This document shows positions 24,926-33,175 of a stretch of 64,000 nucleotides of DNA, one piece after another. Positions within the stretch are counted from its first letter, which is position 1. Every line of letters starts with the position of its first letter. This DNA comes from Rhodospirillaceae bacterium (GTDB lineage Bacteria > Pseudomonadota > Alphaproteobacteria > Rhodospirillales > UBA2165), in NCBI GenBank assembly GCA_018649725.1, contig JABIHH010000063.1:62001-126000 (forward strand), in the 5' to 3' direction. The notes under the pieces are model-generated. The model saw nothing but the letters and a program-made list of their open reading frames with translations. It did not search any database and was not told the DNA's origin. Made by a program: the position numbers and the translations under genes.

Positions 24926-25626
24926 CCCGGGTTCTTCAACGCGCGAACCATTTGCGCCAGTTTTGATAATTTGTGATCGGTGAGACCCAGCTCGTCGAGA
25001 TGGCTCACGGTGTTGAACAAATAATCCTCACATTTACCGAGCGGTCCGATGGCGCCGGCGATGGCCTCTGCAATCACGTCCGGTGCCAGTTTACCCGCGT
25101 AGTTTTCATGCGCTCGGTTCATCGTGAAGGCAATGGCGTTTACGCTGCCTCCAGCTGTGCGCAATTTAACGATCTTCGGTACATAAGAGCCGCCGATCAT
25201 TTCTCGGTTCCAGATAACTTTAAGTTCCTGCTCTGCCTCCTTGGCCGGGATGCGAAAGGCGATGCCCCGGCTTGAACCACCCGGCTCTAACGCCAAGGTC
25301 AGGCCCGGGCGCTCCGGCGTGCCGCGACCAATGCGCGTCCACATGCTAAACTGTCGATGATAGCCAAACAGCGTCGCATGACGCTGCTCAACAAACTCGA
25401 TCATCGGGCTCCAGATCAGCGAGCCATAGGCATACAGCCAGACATCTTCATCTTTCGGCCATTGCGCCATCAGATCCCAGCGTGATTTATCCCGCTCAGC
25501 GACCGGCAATTTTCGGAAATGCCCTTGTTGCTCACTCAAAGTAATCATCTCTTCGAGCAGGCCGTTCTCGACATCTTCTCGGGCGATCTTGCCATGCGTT
25601 CTGAAGGAAGGCGGTGAGTTTGTCAT
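24922..25626 (-). CDS. ChaC-like gamma-glutamylcyclotransferase
   Basis: The 234-residue protein belongs to the ChaC group, which cleaves glutathione (gamma-Glu-Cys-Gly) into 5-oxoproline and Cys-Gly. The family start of the fold is WLYAYGSLIWSP (the YGSL motif that binds the glutamyl part). HATLFGYHRQFSMWTRIGRGTPERPGLTLALEPGG and GIAFRIPAKEAEQELKVIWNREM follow as in ChaC1/2. The 5-oxoproline product could feed the oxoprolinase/hydantoinase-like enzyme at 44.8 kb, though the genes are far apart. The gene lies 42 bases from the GntR regulator on the same strand. Confidence 0.93.
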   Translation of the reverse strand: MTNSPPSFRTHGKIAREDVENGLLEEMITLSEQQGHFRKLPVAERDKSRWDLMAQWPKDEDVWLYAYGSLIWSPMIEFVEQRHATLFGYHRQFSMWTRIGRGTPERPGLTLALEPGGSSRGIAFRIPAKEAEQELKVIWNREMIGGSYVPKIVKLRTAGGSVNAIAFTMNRAHENYAGKLAPDVIAEAIAGAIGPLGKCEDYLFNTVSHLDELGLTDHKLSKLAQMVRALKNPG

Positions 25627-25667
25627 ATCTTATAGGTAGGATAGCTGAAGCTCAGCGGCAAGCTTCT

Positions 25668-26378
25668 TTATGCAACGGACAAATCCTCCGTTGCTTCATC
25701 CATTTCCTGGCTGCGTTCATAGTAATCACGAATGAGACGCGCCGTATTTTCGAGATGTTCTCGCATACGCGCCTCAGCCCGCGATGATTCGCCGCGCTCT
25801 AGGGCATCGAGAATATTTATATGATCAACTTGCGCCCGACCGATATTTTCAGCATTAACCCGGCCACCCCAATTGGCGACAACAAAGAGTGTCGCCAGGG
25901 GAATAAAAACAATCTGGTCAATTTGGCGTTTGAGAAAGGGACTTTCCGCCGCCTCAACGATGGTTCTATGGAACGTATTATTCATGCGCCGCCAAGCGGG
26001 CCCATCGAAATCATCTTCGGCAGCCTTGGCTGTAATGATCTCTCCTTCCTCGACGCATTTCGACAATTTATTGCGGGTCCAGCGATCGAGCCCTTTTTCC
26101 GCGACCAAACGGCAAGCCATACCTTCTAATGTGGCCCGCACATAATAGGCGTCGACGATTTCATTGACAGTAAATTCCTTGACCCGGTAGCCGCGCTTGG
26201 CGACATATTCCAACAAACCTTCTTGGGCCAGACTGCTCAAGGCGGTCCTGATCGGCGTCCGGGACATACCCAACTGCTGGCTCAACGGATTTTCCTGCAA
26301 ATGGGTGCCGGGCGCGACATCACCCCGGACGATTTGATCGCGAATTTTCTCCGTCGCTATTTCAGATTGTGTGATCAC
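25668..26378 (-). CDS. GntR-family transcriptional regulator, FCD (FadR-type) subgroup
   Basis: A 236-residue regulator. The winged helix is at residues 1-75 (EIATEKIRDQIVRGDVAPGTHLQENPLSQQLGMSRTPIRTALSSL, in pieces), with the recognition helix SRTPIRTAL. The FCD domain has the metal/ligand pattern: Asp in YYVRATLEGMA surroundings, His in NNTFHRTIVEAA, and His in MREHLENTARLI. Effectors of this group are organic acids. The gene is divergent from a sulfatase gene, and a perfect palindrome suited to FCD regulators lies between them (26449). I infer that it represses its own gene and the sulfatase; possible wider regulation of the ABM/ligase genes is a guess. Confidence 0.93.
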   Translation of the reverse strand: MITQSEIATEKIRDQIVRGDVAPGTHLQENPLSQQLGMSRTPIRTALSSLAQEGLLEYVAKRGYRVKEFTVNEIVDAYYVRATLEGMACRLVAEKGLDRWTRNKLSKCVEEGEIITAKAAEDDFDGPAWRRMNNTFHRTIVEAAESPFLKRQIDQIVFIPLATLFVVANWGGRVNAENIGRAQVDHINILDALERGESSRAEARMREHLENTARLIRDYYERSQEMDEATEDLSVA

Positions 26379-26448
26379 ACGTTTTTCCTAAACCTCAGCC
26401 GTCACTTTGCTTAGCCTTAAATATTACACTATATTTATGACAATTTCC

Positions 26449-26458
26449 ATGTATACAT
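26449..26458. promoter_or_regulatory. Palindromic operator-like site (GntR/FCD type)
   Basis: ATGTATACAT is a perfect 10-bp palindrome with the GTATAC core seen in many FadR/FCD operators. It lies 71 bases upstream of the GntR start, in an AT-rich 219-bp gap that separates it from the divergent sulfatase gene. Confidence 0.5.
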
Positions 26459-26521
26459 ATAGTATTTTTTAGGGTATTTTCTTGGGAAATCTAACCAGAA
26501 TTAAACGAAAATAGAGTGATA

Positions 26522-26556
26522 TGTATTCAATATTTAATTTTAACCCTTTGAATACA
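26522..26556. repeat. 9-bp inverted repeat upstream of sulfatase gene
   Basis: TGTATTCAA (26522-26530) and TTGAATACA (26548-26556) are perfect inverted copies with a 17-bp spacer, 41 bases upstream of the sulfatase ATG. They resemble half-sites of the nearby ATGTATACAT palindrome and could be a second regulator site. Confidence 0.5.
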
Positions 26557-26597
26557 AAAGAATAATCATATTTAGCTAAAGAATACCGGGAAATCTT

Positions 26598-28181
26598 ATG
26601 AAAAAACCAAATTTTTTACTGTTTATCACTGATCAACACCGCGCCGACAATCTAGGCTGTTACGGTAACGAGATCGTTAAAACACCGAACATCGACAGCA
26701 TCGCCGGAAGCGGCACGCAGTTTGAGCGCTTTTATGTCGCCAATCCGCTCTGCATGCCCAATCGATCTTCCCTGATGACCGGTCGGTTTCCGTCGGTTCA
26801 CGGTGTGCGCTGTAACGGCACCCCGCTATCGCTGCAAGCCCGTACCTATGTCGAACATCTCGCCGATAATGGCTATGATACCGCACTGATCGGTAAATCC
26901 CACCTCCAGAATATGACCGGTAGGCCACCCGGATGGTCACCTAATTCGGATGATTTTGCCGTCGATGAAAACGGCATCCCCCAGCAGGCCTTTGACTGGG
27001 ACATGCAGGGCGCGGAATATGAAAACGAAAACCCTAATCTTTGGCGCGATGATAAAAACCACGACGTAAAACTGCCGTTTTACGGGTTTGAGCATGTCGA
27101 TCTCTGCACCGAACATTCGGACGAGGTCGGCGGTGCCTATGAGCGCTGGCTGCTCGAAAAAGAGCCCAATGGCAACACTATGCGGGGCCGAAAAAACTGC
27201 ACATCGGACAACAAGATCACCACGCCGCAGGCCTGGAAAACGCAATTGCCGGAAGAGCTTTATCCGTCTGCCTATATCGGTGACATGACGCTGGATTATT
27301 TGGATTCTCATGCAGCATCGGACGATGACAACCCGTTCTTCGTCCAATGTTCTTTCCCGGACCCCCATCACCCGTTCACACCGCCCGGCAAATATTGGGA
27401 CATGTATGATCCAGACGACATGCCGATCCCGGCGACCGTTAATGACGGCGATTCTTCGATGGAAGTTTTCTTGCGCGATCAATTGGCAAAAGGTGAAGCC
27501 GTTCGCCACACCCAAATGCCATATGCCGCGACAGCCCGTGAAGTTCAAGAAGCCATGGCCTTAACCTTCGGCATGATCACGATGATTGATGATCAAATTG
27601 GCCGCATTTTAGGAAAACTCAAAGAATTGGGATTGGATGAGGATACCGTTATCATCTTCACCTCAGACCATGGCGATTATATGGGCGATCATGGCTTGAT
27701 GCTCAAAGGTCCGCTGCATTTGCAAGGTATGATCCGGGTGCCGTTCATTTGGTCCGACCCAGACGGCCGCAAAGCCGGTACAACATCCTCGCTTGGCCAA
27801 ACCATCGACATTTCCCGCACCATCTTGGAGCGCGCCGATATTAATCCCTATTGGGGCATTCAAGGAACGTCTATTCTGGGCGATATCACAGGTAAGGCGC
27901 CAACTGATCGCGACGCTGTCTTGATCGAAGACGATCGCCAGCGGATCAATCTCGGCTTCACGCGTTTTCAGAAAATCCGTACTTTGATCACCGAGCAATA
28001 TCGCTTCACGCTTGGTTATCCAGACGCTCGGGACGAGCTGTATGATCTCAAGGCAGATCCCGGCGAGCTCAATAATTTGTGGGATAGCGAGCCCGAACTG
28101 CGCGCTCAGCTGACCGATCAATTGATGCGGATGGTGCTGGAATATCAGGACCCGACTCCCCTAGCGACAGCGGTCGCTTAA
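26598..28181 (+). CDS. Type I sulfatase (arylsulfatase/choline-sulfatase-like)
   Basis: The 527-residue enzyme belongs to the alkaline-phosphatase superfamily. It opens with the metal motif FITDQHRADNLGCYG (Asp12). The sulfatase signature around Cys52 reads PLCMPNRSS, in the form C-x-P-x-R, with Asn where most sulfatases have Ser; Cys52 should become formylglycine if a maturase is present. KSHLQNM, VIIFTSDHGDYMGDHG (second metal site) and RDELYDLKADPGELNNL at the C-terminus complete the family. There is no signal peptide, so it acts in the cytosol, unlike many marine polysaccharide sulfatases. A small sulfate ester or phosphonate ester is a likelier substrate than a polymer. The divergent GntR and downstream VOC gene suggest a regulated catabolic unit. 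Confidence 0.93.
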   Translation: MKKPNFLLFITDQHRADNLGCYGNEIVKTPNIDSIAGSGTQFERFYVANPLCMPNRSSLMTGRFPSVHGVRCNGTPLSLQARTYVEHLADNGYDTALIGKSHLQNMTGRPPGWSPNSDDFAVDENGIPQQAFDWDMQGAEYENENPNLWRDDKNHDVKLPFYGFEHVDLCTEHSDEVGGAYERWLLEKEPNGNTMRGRKNCTSDNKITTPQAWKTQLPEELYPSAYIGDMTLDYLDSHAASDDDNPFFVQCSFPDPHHPFTPPGKYWDMYDPDDMPIPATVNDGDSSMEVFLRDQLAKGEAVRHTQMPYAATAREVQEAMALTFGMITMIDDQIGRILGKLKELGLDEDTVIIFTSDHGDYMGDHGLMLKGPLHLQGMIRVPFIWSDPDGRKAGTTSSLGQTIDISRTILERADINPYWGIQGTSILGDITGKAPTDRDAVLIEDDRQRINLGFTRFQKIRTLITEQYRFTLGYPDARDELYDLKADPGELNNLWDSEPELRAQLTDQLMRMVLEYQDPTPLATAVA

Positions 28182-28212
28182 TAGTATAGAATTATTCTAA
28201 AGGAGAAATATC

Positions 28213-28752
28213 ATGGCCGTAACAATGCTTCATCATGTTGCCTATCGCTGCAACGATGCCCAAGAGACTGCGGATTTTTATACCAAGCTCTTAGGCCTCG
28301 AGTATTACGCTGCCGTTTCTGAGGAAACGGTGCCCTCGACGGGCGAGATCAGCCCCTATATGCATATTTTTTTCGCCATGAAAGATGGCTCTTGCGTCGC
28401 TTTTTTTGAAGTGCCGGCCTCGCCGCCGATGCAGAAAGATCCCAACACCCCTGAATGGGTGCAGCATTTAGCGCTGCAAGTTGAGAGCATGGAAGAACTT
28501 CTGATGCGCAAAAAGCTGCTCGAAGATGCCGGTGTTGAAGTGATCGGCCCAACCAATCACGGCTTCTGTGAATCGATTTATTTCTTTGATCCGAACGGCC
28601 ACCGCACGGAACTAACGCTCCATATTGGTGATGAGGCAATGATGGAAAGACTAAGTTCCACCGCCCCAGCCATGCTGGAGAAATGGAACCAATCCAAAGA
28701 AGTCCAACGCGATGCCGCCTGGGTTCATGACGGCTCAACGCAAACTTCTTAA
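28213..28752 (+). CDS. VOC-superfamily (glyoxalase/dioxygenase-like) protein
   Basis: A 179-residue protein with paired beta-alpha-beta-beta-beta modules. The metal ligands are recognisable: His in MLHHVAYRC, His in EWVQHLALQV and Glu in HRTELTLHIG. This is the dioxygenase/glyoxalase fold. The start follows AAAGGAG, 31 bases after the sulfatase stop, so it is very likely cotranscribed with the sulfatase and may process the same compound. The last 40 residues (EKWNQSKEVQRDAAWV) extend beyond the fold. Reaction unknown: isomerase, lyase or ring-cleaving dioxygenase are all possible. Confidence 0.9.
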   Translation: MAVTMLHHVAYRCNDAQETADFYTKLLGLEYYAAVSEETVPSTGEISPYMHIFFAMKDGSCVAFFEVPASPPMQKDPNTPEWVQHLALQVESMEELLMRKKLLEDAGVEVIGPTNHGFCESIYFFDPNGHRTELTLHIGDEAMMERLSSTAPAMLEKWNQSKEVQRDAAWVHDGSTQTS

Positions 28753-28774
28753 TTAGTGACTGTCACTTAATTAA
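28749..28774. repeat. Palindrome containing both stop codons of convergent VOC genes
   Basis: TTAATTAGTGAC and GTCACTTAATTAA are inverted copies (one base unequal) around a single T. The TAA of the upstream VOC gene and the TAA of the convergent one both lie inside it. It could form a bidirectional transcript-end hairpin, though there is no separate T-run. Confidence 0.5.
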
Positions 28775-29235
28775 CCTTTGGGATCTTTTTCGGCGCCGAC
28801 CCAGCCACTATGGGTGATGTCGACAATGATGTTATTGGGATCGCGGTATTTAATCTCGTAAAAGCCAGAGCCGCCGCTGGTGTCTTTGGCGACCTCACCC
28901 ATCATGTAATGGCCACCATTTTCTTCCAATGATGCTTTGGTCGCATCGACGTCATCAACCCAAAAGCCGATGTGATGCAGACCTACAAAATCTTTGCCCA
29001 CATTCGTCGGGCTGGTTGCCTGACCCGCTGCTTCGTCAGATTTGTATTCAATGAGAGCCAGGCTCATTACGCCATCAGACATGTAGCCGACACTGGCCAT
29101 CGGAGTCTCATTTTCTCGCACCAATTCCATGCCAAAACCATTTTCATAAAATTCCTGTGCCGCCCGGCGATCCGGTACCGAGAGCGCTATATGGCGCAAT
29201 TTTCCGGTTGGTTTCTCATTTGTCTCATTTGGCAT
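28771..29235 (-). CDS. VOC-superfamily (glyoxalase-like) protein
   Basis: About 154 residues, starting at the second ATG (29235), since the GGGGGGA ribosome site touches the first ATG (29241). RHIALSVPDRRAAQEFYENGFGMELV, GLHHIGFWVDDVDATKASLEENG and FYEIKYRDPNNIIVDITHSGW form the two half-modules of the fold. Metal-type ligands are His in LRHIALS, His in LHHIGFW and Asp in IIVDITH (Glu is more usual). It resembles methylmalonyl-CoA epimerase/glyoxalase-type single-domain VOC proteins. It faces the other VOC gene tail to tail and has the receiver-pentapeptide gene 26 bases further along upstream-to-downstream on the plus map, reading toward it. Substrate unknown. Confidence 0.9.
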   Translation of the reverse strand: MPNETNEKPTGKLRHIALSVPDRRAAQEFYENGFGMELVRENETPMASVGYMSDGVMSLALIEYKSDEAAGQATSPTNVGKDFVGLHHIGFWVDDVDATKASLEENGGHYMMGEVAKDTSGGSGFYEIKYRDPNNIIVDITHSGWVGAEKDPKG

Positions 29236-29260
29236 CTTCATTCCCCCCCTTTAGTTTTTT

Positions 29261-30580
29261 CTATTCCGCTTCGTCGATCTTTATCCGAATGCCCGGTGGC
29301 AAAAGAGTTGACGCATCACCTATGGCTTTATCAATTTGCTTTTGGGTCAGATTGGCACCTTGCAGATCGGCGCCCTGAATATTGGTACTTAGAAAAGTTA
29401 CATCTTTGAAATCGACGCCCGCCATTTGCGCGCCTTCAAGATTGGCGCCGGATAAATCGGCTGCCCGGAGTTCTGCTTCCTGCATCTGAGCAGATTTCAA
29501 ATTGGCGTGGCGTAAATTGGCATTGTGAATATCAGCCTCACCCAAATTGGCGCCCGACAAATTAGCGCTGCGCAAATCGGCATCAAACAAATTAGCTCTG
29601 GCCAAATTTGCATCCTGGAGATCGGCACTGCGCAAATTGGCATTTGATAAATTAGCCTCAGAGAGATCGGCGCCCGATAGATCCTGATCGGCAAAATCAG
29701 CCTTTTCGCCTTTCGCGCCATGCGTCTGTAACCACTCAGCGTGAGACTCTAGCTTGGCCGCGATCTCCGCCGCCCGGTCCGGATTACCGCCATCGTCACG
29801 TTCTTTTGGCGCGGCCACCAATTCAATTTTTTCTTTTTCCGGCTCAGCTTCTTTTTGAGCTTTTGGCTTGAGCGGCTTAACCGGCGCTGGCTTCGGCGCT
29901 GCTTTCAACTGTTCCCTTGTTTCATCAGAAACCGCTGCGGCCATGGCACTATCAATTTCACTCACCGTATCCGGCACCTCTGGCCCGTCATCAATCACCG
30001 CGCCATTTAGGCTGGATTTGCCACCCGTCTCGATATGATTGGGTGCCTTGACCACTTTTGGCGGTGGCGCTTCTTTGATGGTCGGCCGCCCATTGGCGCC
30101 GCGGCGCTCCTCACCTTGATAATTTGTCACATTGCTGGGATTGCGGCGAGACGGGCCAAAAAACCCTTTTGAAATAACAAAACGCCGAGGTTTCTCCAGG
30201 ACACTAACCACGCGTTTCTGCAAGGCTTCGTCGTCAAAGGGTTTGCGAATAAAATGTTCAAAGCCAATTTCACAGGCTCTGAAGGCCGTTGCCGGTTCGA
30301 TATTCCGGGTCATGATAACAATCGGCAGATTTTCATCTGCTGGCGTCTTACCGGCCCGAATCTGGCTCAGAAAATTTAAACCAACCGCGCCGCCCATATC
30401 AATTTCCATAATAATGAGGTCGGGCAACCACTCGCCATTGAGCAATTGGAGCGCGTCTTCGACCGAGGCACAACACCGCAAATTCGTTAGCTGAATCCCG
30501 GCAACAGCCTTGCTGACGACATCATGAAATTCTGGATTTTTGTCTAGAATTAAGACTTTAATTCGAGCGAATTTAGACAT
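29261..30580 (-). CDS. Receiver domain fused to pentapeptide repeats
   Basis: The 439-residue protein (start at ATG 30580; 12 further codons upstream are unlikely) begins with a response-regulator receiver domain, residues 6-125 (KVLILDKN, PDLIIMEIDMGG, IVIMTRN, FIRKPFDD). The phosphorylation position has Glu59 (LIIM-E-ID) in place of Asp, and the acidic pocket has one Asp (LILDKN) instead of two. A basic and proline-rich linker follows (about 130-300). The last 120 residues are pentapeptide repeats, A(D/N)LxxA, over some 20 copies (e.g. DLSGADLSEANLSNANL), which form a right-handed beta helix, and end at TQKQIDKAIGDAS. Receiver plus pentapeptide is a rare pairing. The Glu may mimic phosphorylation. 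No kinase gene is nearby. Confidence 0.88.
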   Translation of the reverse strand: MSKFARIKVLILDKNPEFHDVVSKAVAGIQLTNLRCCASVEDALQLLNGEWLPDLIIMEIDMGGAVGLNFLSQIRAGKTPADENLPIVIMTRNIEPATAFRACEIGFEHFIRKPFDDEALQKRVVSVLEKPRRFVISKGFFGPSRRNPSNVTNYQGEERRGANGRPTIKEAPPPKVVKAPNHIETGGKSSLNGAVIDDGPEVPDTVSEIDSAMAAAVSDETREQLKAAPKPAPVKPLKPKAQKEAEPEKEKIELVAAPKERDDGGNPDRAAEIAAKLESHAEWLQTHGAKGEKADFADQDLSGADLSEANLSNANLRSADLQDANLARANLFDADLRSANLSGANLGEADIHNANLRHANLKSAQMQEAELRAADLSGANLEGAQMAGVDFKDVTFLSTNIQGADLQGANLTQKQIDKAIGDASTLLPPGIRIKIDEAE

Positions 30581-30673
30581 GGTTGAGTAAGAAATGCCCT
30601 TAAAATATACCTGCAAAATGATTTTTTGGAATGTTCACTTTTCGAAGAGTTGAGTCAATATTTAATCTGGTCT

Positions 30674-32638
30674 CTATGAGCCCTCACGCCGCGTGTTTTG
30701 ATAGACCACCTCGATTTTGGCAGCAAATTCCTCAGCTCTGCCAAGAGACGAGTTTTGCAATTCTTCCCGCAAAGCGGCGCGAGTCTTCTGCAAGGCTTCT
30801 AAATCGCCCGCCAAAGAGCACGCCAAATCAATATAGACATTTGGCGTATCGGCAATCCATTCCGGATGTCCGAGGTGGGTTAGAATTGACGCCCCGACGC
30901 GCCCGGCATGACGCTCACCCTTAAGCGTGATGATCGGAATTCCCATCCAAAGCGCTTCAAAGCTCGTCGTCGTACCATTAAAGGGAAAGGTATCCAGACC
31001 GATATCAATTGAATTATAGAGCTCCAGCGGGTTGTCATCCCGGGCTATCCAGCCCTGTAGAATAATTCGCTCTTTGGCGATCCCGCGATTTTGGAAAGCA
31101 TCGATAATTCTATCCGGCACCACATCATAGTCCAGCATGCCGCCTTTAAGCAGGAGTTTAGATGCCGGGTTTGCCTGCAAAATTGCCGCCCAGGTCTTAA
31201 TGGTACCTTGGGTCATTTTGGCAATATGGTTAAAAGATCCAAAAGTGACGTAGCCGGTTTCAAGCGCCGGCAACGGGCCGATATCGGGTGCGTCATTGGG
31301 CGGCAGATAGCAGTGAAAGCCGCCTTCAAGCCGAACGAGTTGTTCGCTGTGATATTGGTCTGCGGGCCCTACGGGGTCGGCGATTTCATCGGTTAAGCGA
31401 TACTCAATTGCCGCGAGGCCAGTTGTCGCCGGATAGCCAAGCCAGGACATCTGAACAGGGGCCGGCTTTTGCGCGAAGACCGCAAGCCGGTTATTAACAG
31501 AATGGCCTGCCAAATCGACCAATATGTCGATGCCATCTTGGCTGATGCGCGCTGCCATTTCGTCATCGCTCATCACCGTCACGTCGCACCAATGCTCGAT
31601 ATGCGCTTTAAACCAAGCCGTCGCTTCGTCTTCGCGGGTAACGTTGGCATAGGCGAAAATCTCGAACGCGTCGGAGTCATGAGCTTCAATCAGCGGCTTT
31701 AAAAAATAGGCACAGGAATGGGTTCTGAAATCAGGCGAGACATAGCCGATCCTCAATCGCTTGCTCTCTTTACGATCCGAAGCCTCAATTTCGCCAGGCC
31801 CGAGATCAGCAAACCCTTTGGCCCATTCCTGATGGGCCGCAAAAATTGACTGTTCGGTTTCCGCCGGATCATAGAGCAAATTCATCAACAGATTTTGCCA
31901 CGCGCTCTGATAGCCAGGATCCCTTTTAAGAGCTTCTCGGAAACAGCCCAGCGCCTCGGCCTTGCGCCATTGATCGTTTAATACGTTACCAAGATTAAAA
32001 TGCGCGGTGACATAGCCAGGATCGAGAGCCAGTGCATGACGAAAAGCCTCTTCGGCCTGCAGGGTTTTGCCAGACACGCTAGCCTGACTGTTCAATGCAT
32101 TGCCGAGATTGGTCCAGGCTTCCGGACTTTTTAGTGAAACCGAGACCGCTTGTCTTCCAATTTGCTCGGCCTCAGCACTTTTGCCCTGGCCATCCAAAGC
32201 CGCCGTCAAGCCGATCAGGGCAGCACCTTCATTGGGTGTCAATTCAAGGGCTTGGCGAAAAGCGCTTTCTGCCGGGCCATAGTTTTGCAATTGACCCAAG
32301 ACCGTGCCGAGATTAACCAGCGCCTCCGGCCAGTCCGACTTGAGATCAACCGCCGTTTGGTAGGCTTGAGCCGCCTTTGCCAATTCACCCATGGCACCAT
32401 AAGTAACTGCGAGATTGAACGGGAAGGTTGGCCGGTCGGGGGCGGCTTCAATTGCCCGAACAATTAAATCCACTGCTTCAGCCAACTCGCCGCGGGCCTG
32501 CGCGATGAGGCCCAAAAAATGCAGCGCATCAGGATTGGCTTCATCGCTACTCAACACGTCGCGGTAAATTACTTCTGCCTCGGCCAACTTACCGGCCTGG
32601 TGCAAGGCCAGGCCTTTTTCTAAGTTTTCACGGCTCAT
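30674..32638 (-). CDS. TPR protein with SPINDLY/OGT-type glycosyltransferase domain (Glyco_transf_41)
   Basis: The 654-residue protein has seven or eight tetratricopeptide repeats (about residues 1-250, e.g. EALVNLGTVLGQLQNYGPAES, AHFNLGNVLNDQWRKAEAL), then the two lobes of an O-GlcNAc-transferase-like domain: RIGYVSPDFRTHSCAYFLKPL, IDILVDLAGHSVNNRLAVFA, PVQMSWLGYPATTGLAAIEY, VTFGSFNHIAKMT and SIDIGLDTFPFNGTTTSFEALWMGIP. The GH and K of KLLLKG bind UDP in relatives. It should glycosylate protein side chains (Ser/Thr or Asn) in the cytosol from a nucleotide sugar. A second, shorter paralogue is at 50.1 kb. Its start overlaps the YjbQ stop (ATGA-type junction), so the two are coupled. Confidence 0.93.
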   Translation of the reverse strand: MSRENLEKGLALHQAGKLAEAEVIYRDVLSSDEANPDALHFLGLIAQARGELAEAVDLIVRAIEAAPDRPTFPFNLAVTYGAMGELAKAAQAYQTAVDLKSDWPEALVNLGTVLGQLQNYGPAESAFRQALELTPNEGAALIGLTAALDGQGKSAEAEQIGRQAVSVSLKSPEAWTNLGNALNSQASVSGKTLQAEEAFRHALALDPGYVTAHFNLGNVLNDQWRKAEALGCFREALKRDPGYQSAWQNLLMNLLYDPAETEQSIFAAHQEWAKGFADLGPGEIEASDRKESKRLRIGYVSPDFRTHSCAYFLKPLIEAHDSDAFEIFAYANVTREDEATAWFKAHIEHWCDVTVMSDDEMAARISQDGIDILVDLAGHSVNNRLAVFAQKPAPVQMSWLGYPATTGLAAIEYRLTDEIADPVGPADQYHSEQLVRLEGGFHCYLPPNDAPDIGPLPALETGYVTFGSFNHIAKMTQGTIKTWAAILQANPASKLLLKGGMLDYDVVPDRIIDAFQNRGIAKERIILQGWIARDDNPLELYNSIDIGLDTFPFNGTTTSFEALWMGIPIITLKGERHAGRVGASILTHLGHPEWIADTPNVYIDLACSLAGDLEALQKTRAALREELQNSSLGRAEEFAAKIEVVYQNTRREGS

Positions 32639-33072
32639 ATCGCATCCCCGACCGCATGCATTATAAGCTGGCGCTGATGGGGCCGGACGCGATGCTCAAA
32701 CAGATAAATGCCCTGCCAGGTGCCAAGCGCGAGACGTCCGCCTGAAATTGGAATGCTCAGCGTGGTCTGGGTAAGCGCACCCTTGATGTGCGCTGGCATA
32801 TCATCGGCCCCTTCCGAGCTATGGTGATAGAGCGAGACATCTTCCGGCACGAGTGTTTTGAAAAAAATCTCCAGATCCCGCATCACATCGGGGTCGGCAT
32901 TTTCCTGGATAACCAAGGAGGCTGAGGTGTGGCGGCAATAAAGCGTCAGCAGTCCGCTCGCCATGTTAAGTGCGTTCGTCCACGCGACCACCTCTCGGGT
33001 CTGCTCATACAATCCCTGACCGGATGTCTGAACAATGAGCGTTTCCTGAGCTTGCGAGAGAGCCTGTTGCAT
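32635..33072 (-). CDS. YjbQ/UPF0047 family protein (secondary thiamine-phosphate synthase-type)
   Basis: The 145-residue protein has all the UPF0047 blocks: LYCRHTSASLVIQENADPDVMRDLE, HSSEGADDMPAHIKGALTQTTLSIPI, and GRLALGTWQGIYLFEHR. The His-rich motif binds a metal or phosphate in crystal structures of relatives. E. coli YjbQ shows weak thiamine-phosphate-synthase activity in suppression tests, but the true role is unknown. It precedes and overlaps the glycosyltransferase gene by four bases. Length is normal. Confidence in the family is high and in the reaction low. Confidence 0.93.
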   Translation of the reverse strand: MQQALSQAQETLIVQTSGQGLYEQTREVVAWTNALNMASGLLTLYCRHTSASLVIQENADPDVMRDLEIFFKTLVPEDVSLYHHSSEGADDMPAHIKGALTQTTLSIPISGGRLALGTWQGIYLFEHRVRPHQRQLIMHAVGDAI

Positions 33073-33175
33073 ACCTCATCTTGTAGCGTCTTTTTGCCAA
33101 GCTGCCCAACTTTTTAAGCCCCCTTGCATTGCCAACGCCGTTCAGTTTAGGATGGCCGTCTGGGAGGAACATATA

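Noticed and set aside
29480-29660. Short repeated DNA units resembling a repeat array
   Set aside because: They are codon repeats of the pentapeptide-repeat domain (A(D/N)LxxA), so they are coding and not a CRISPR array.
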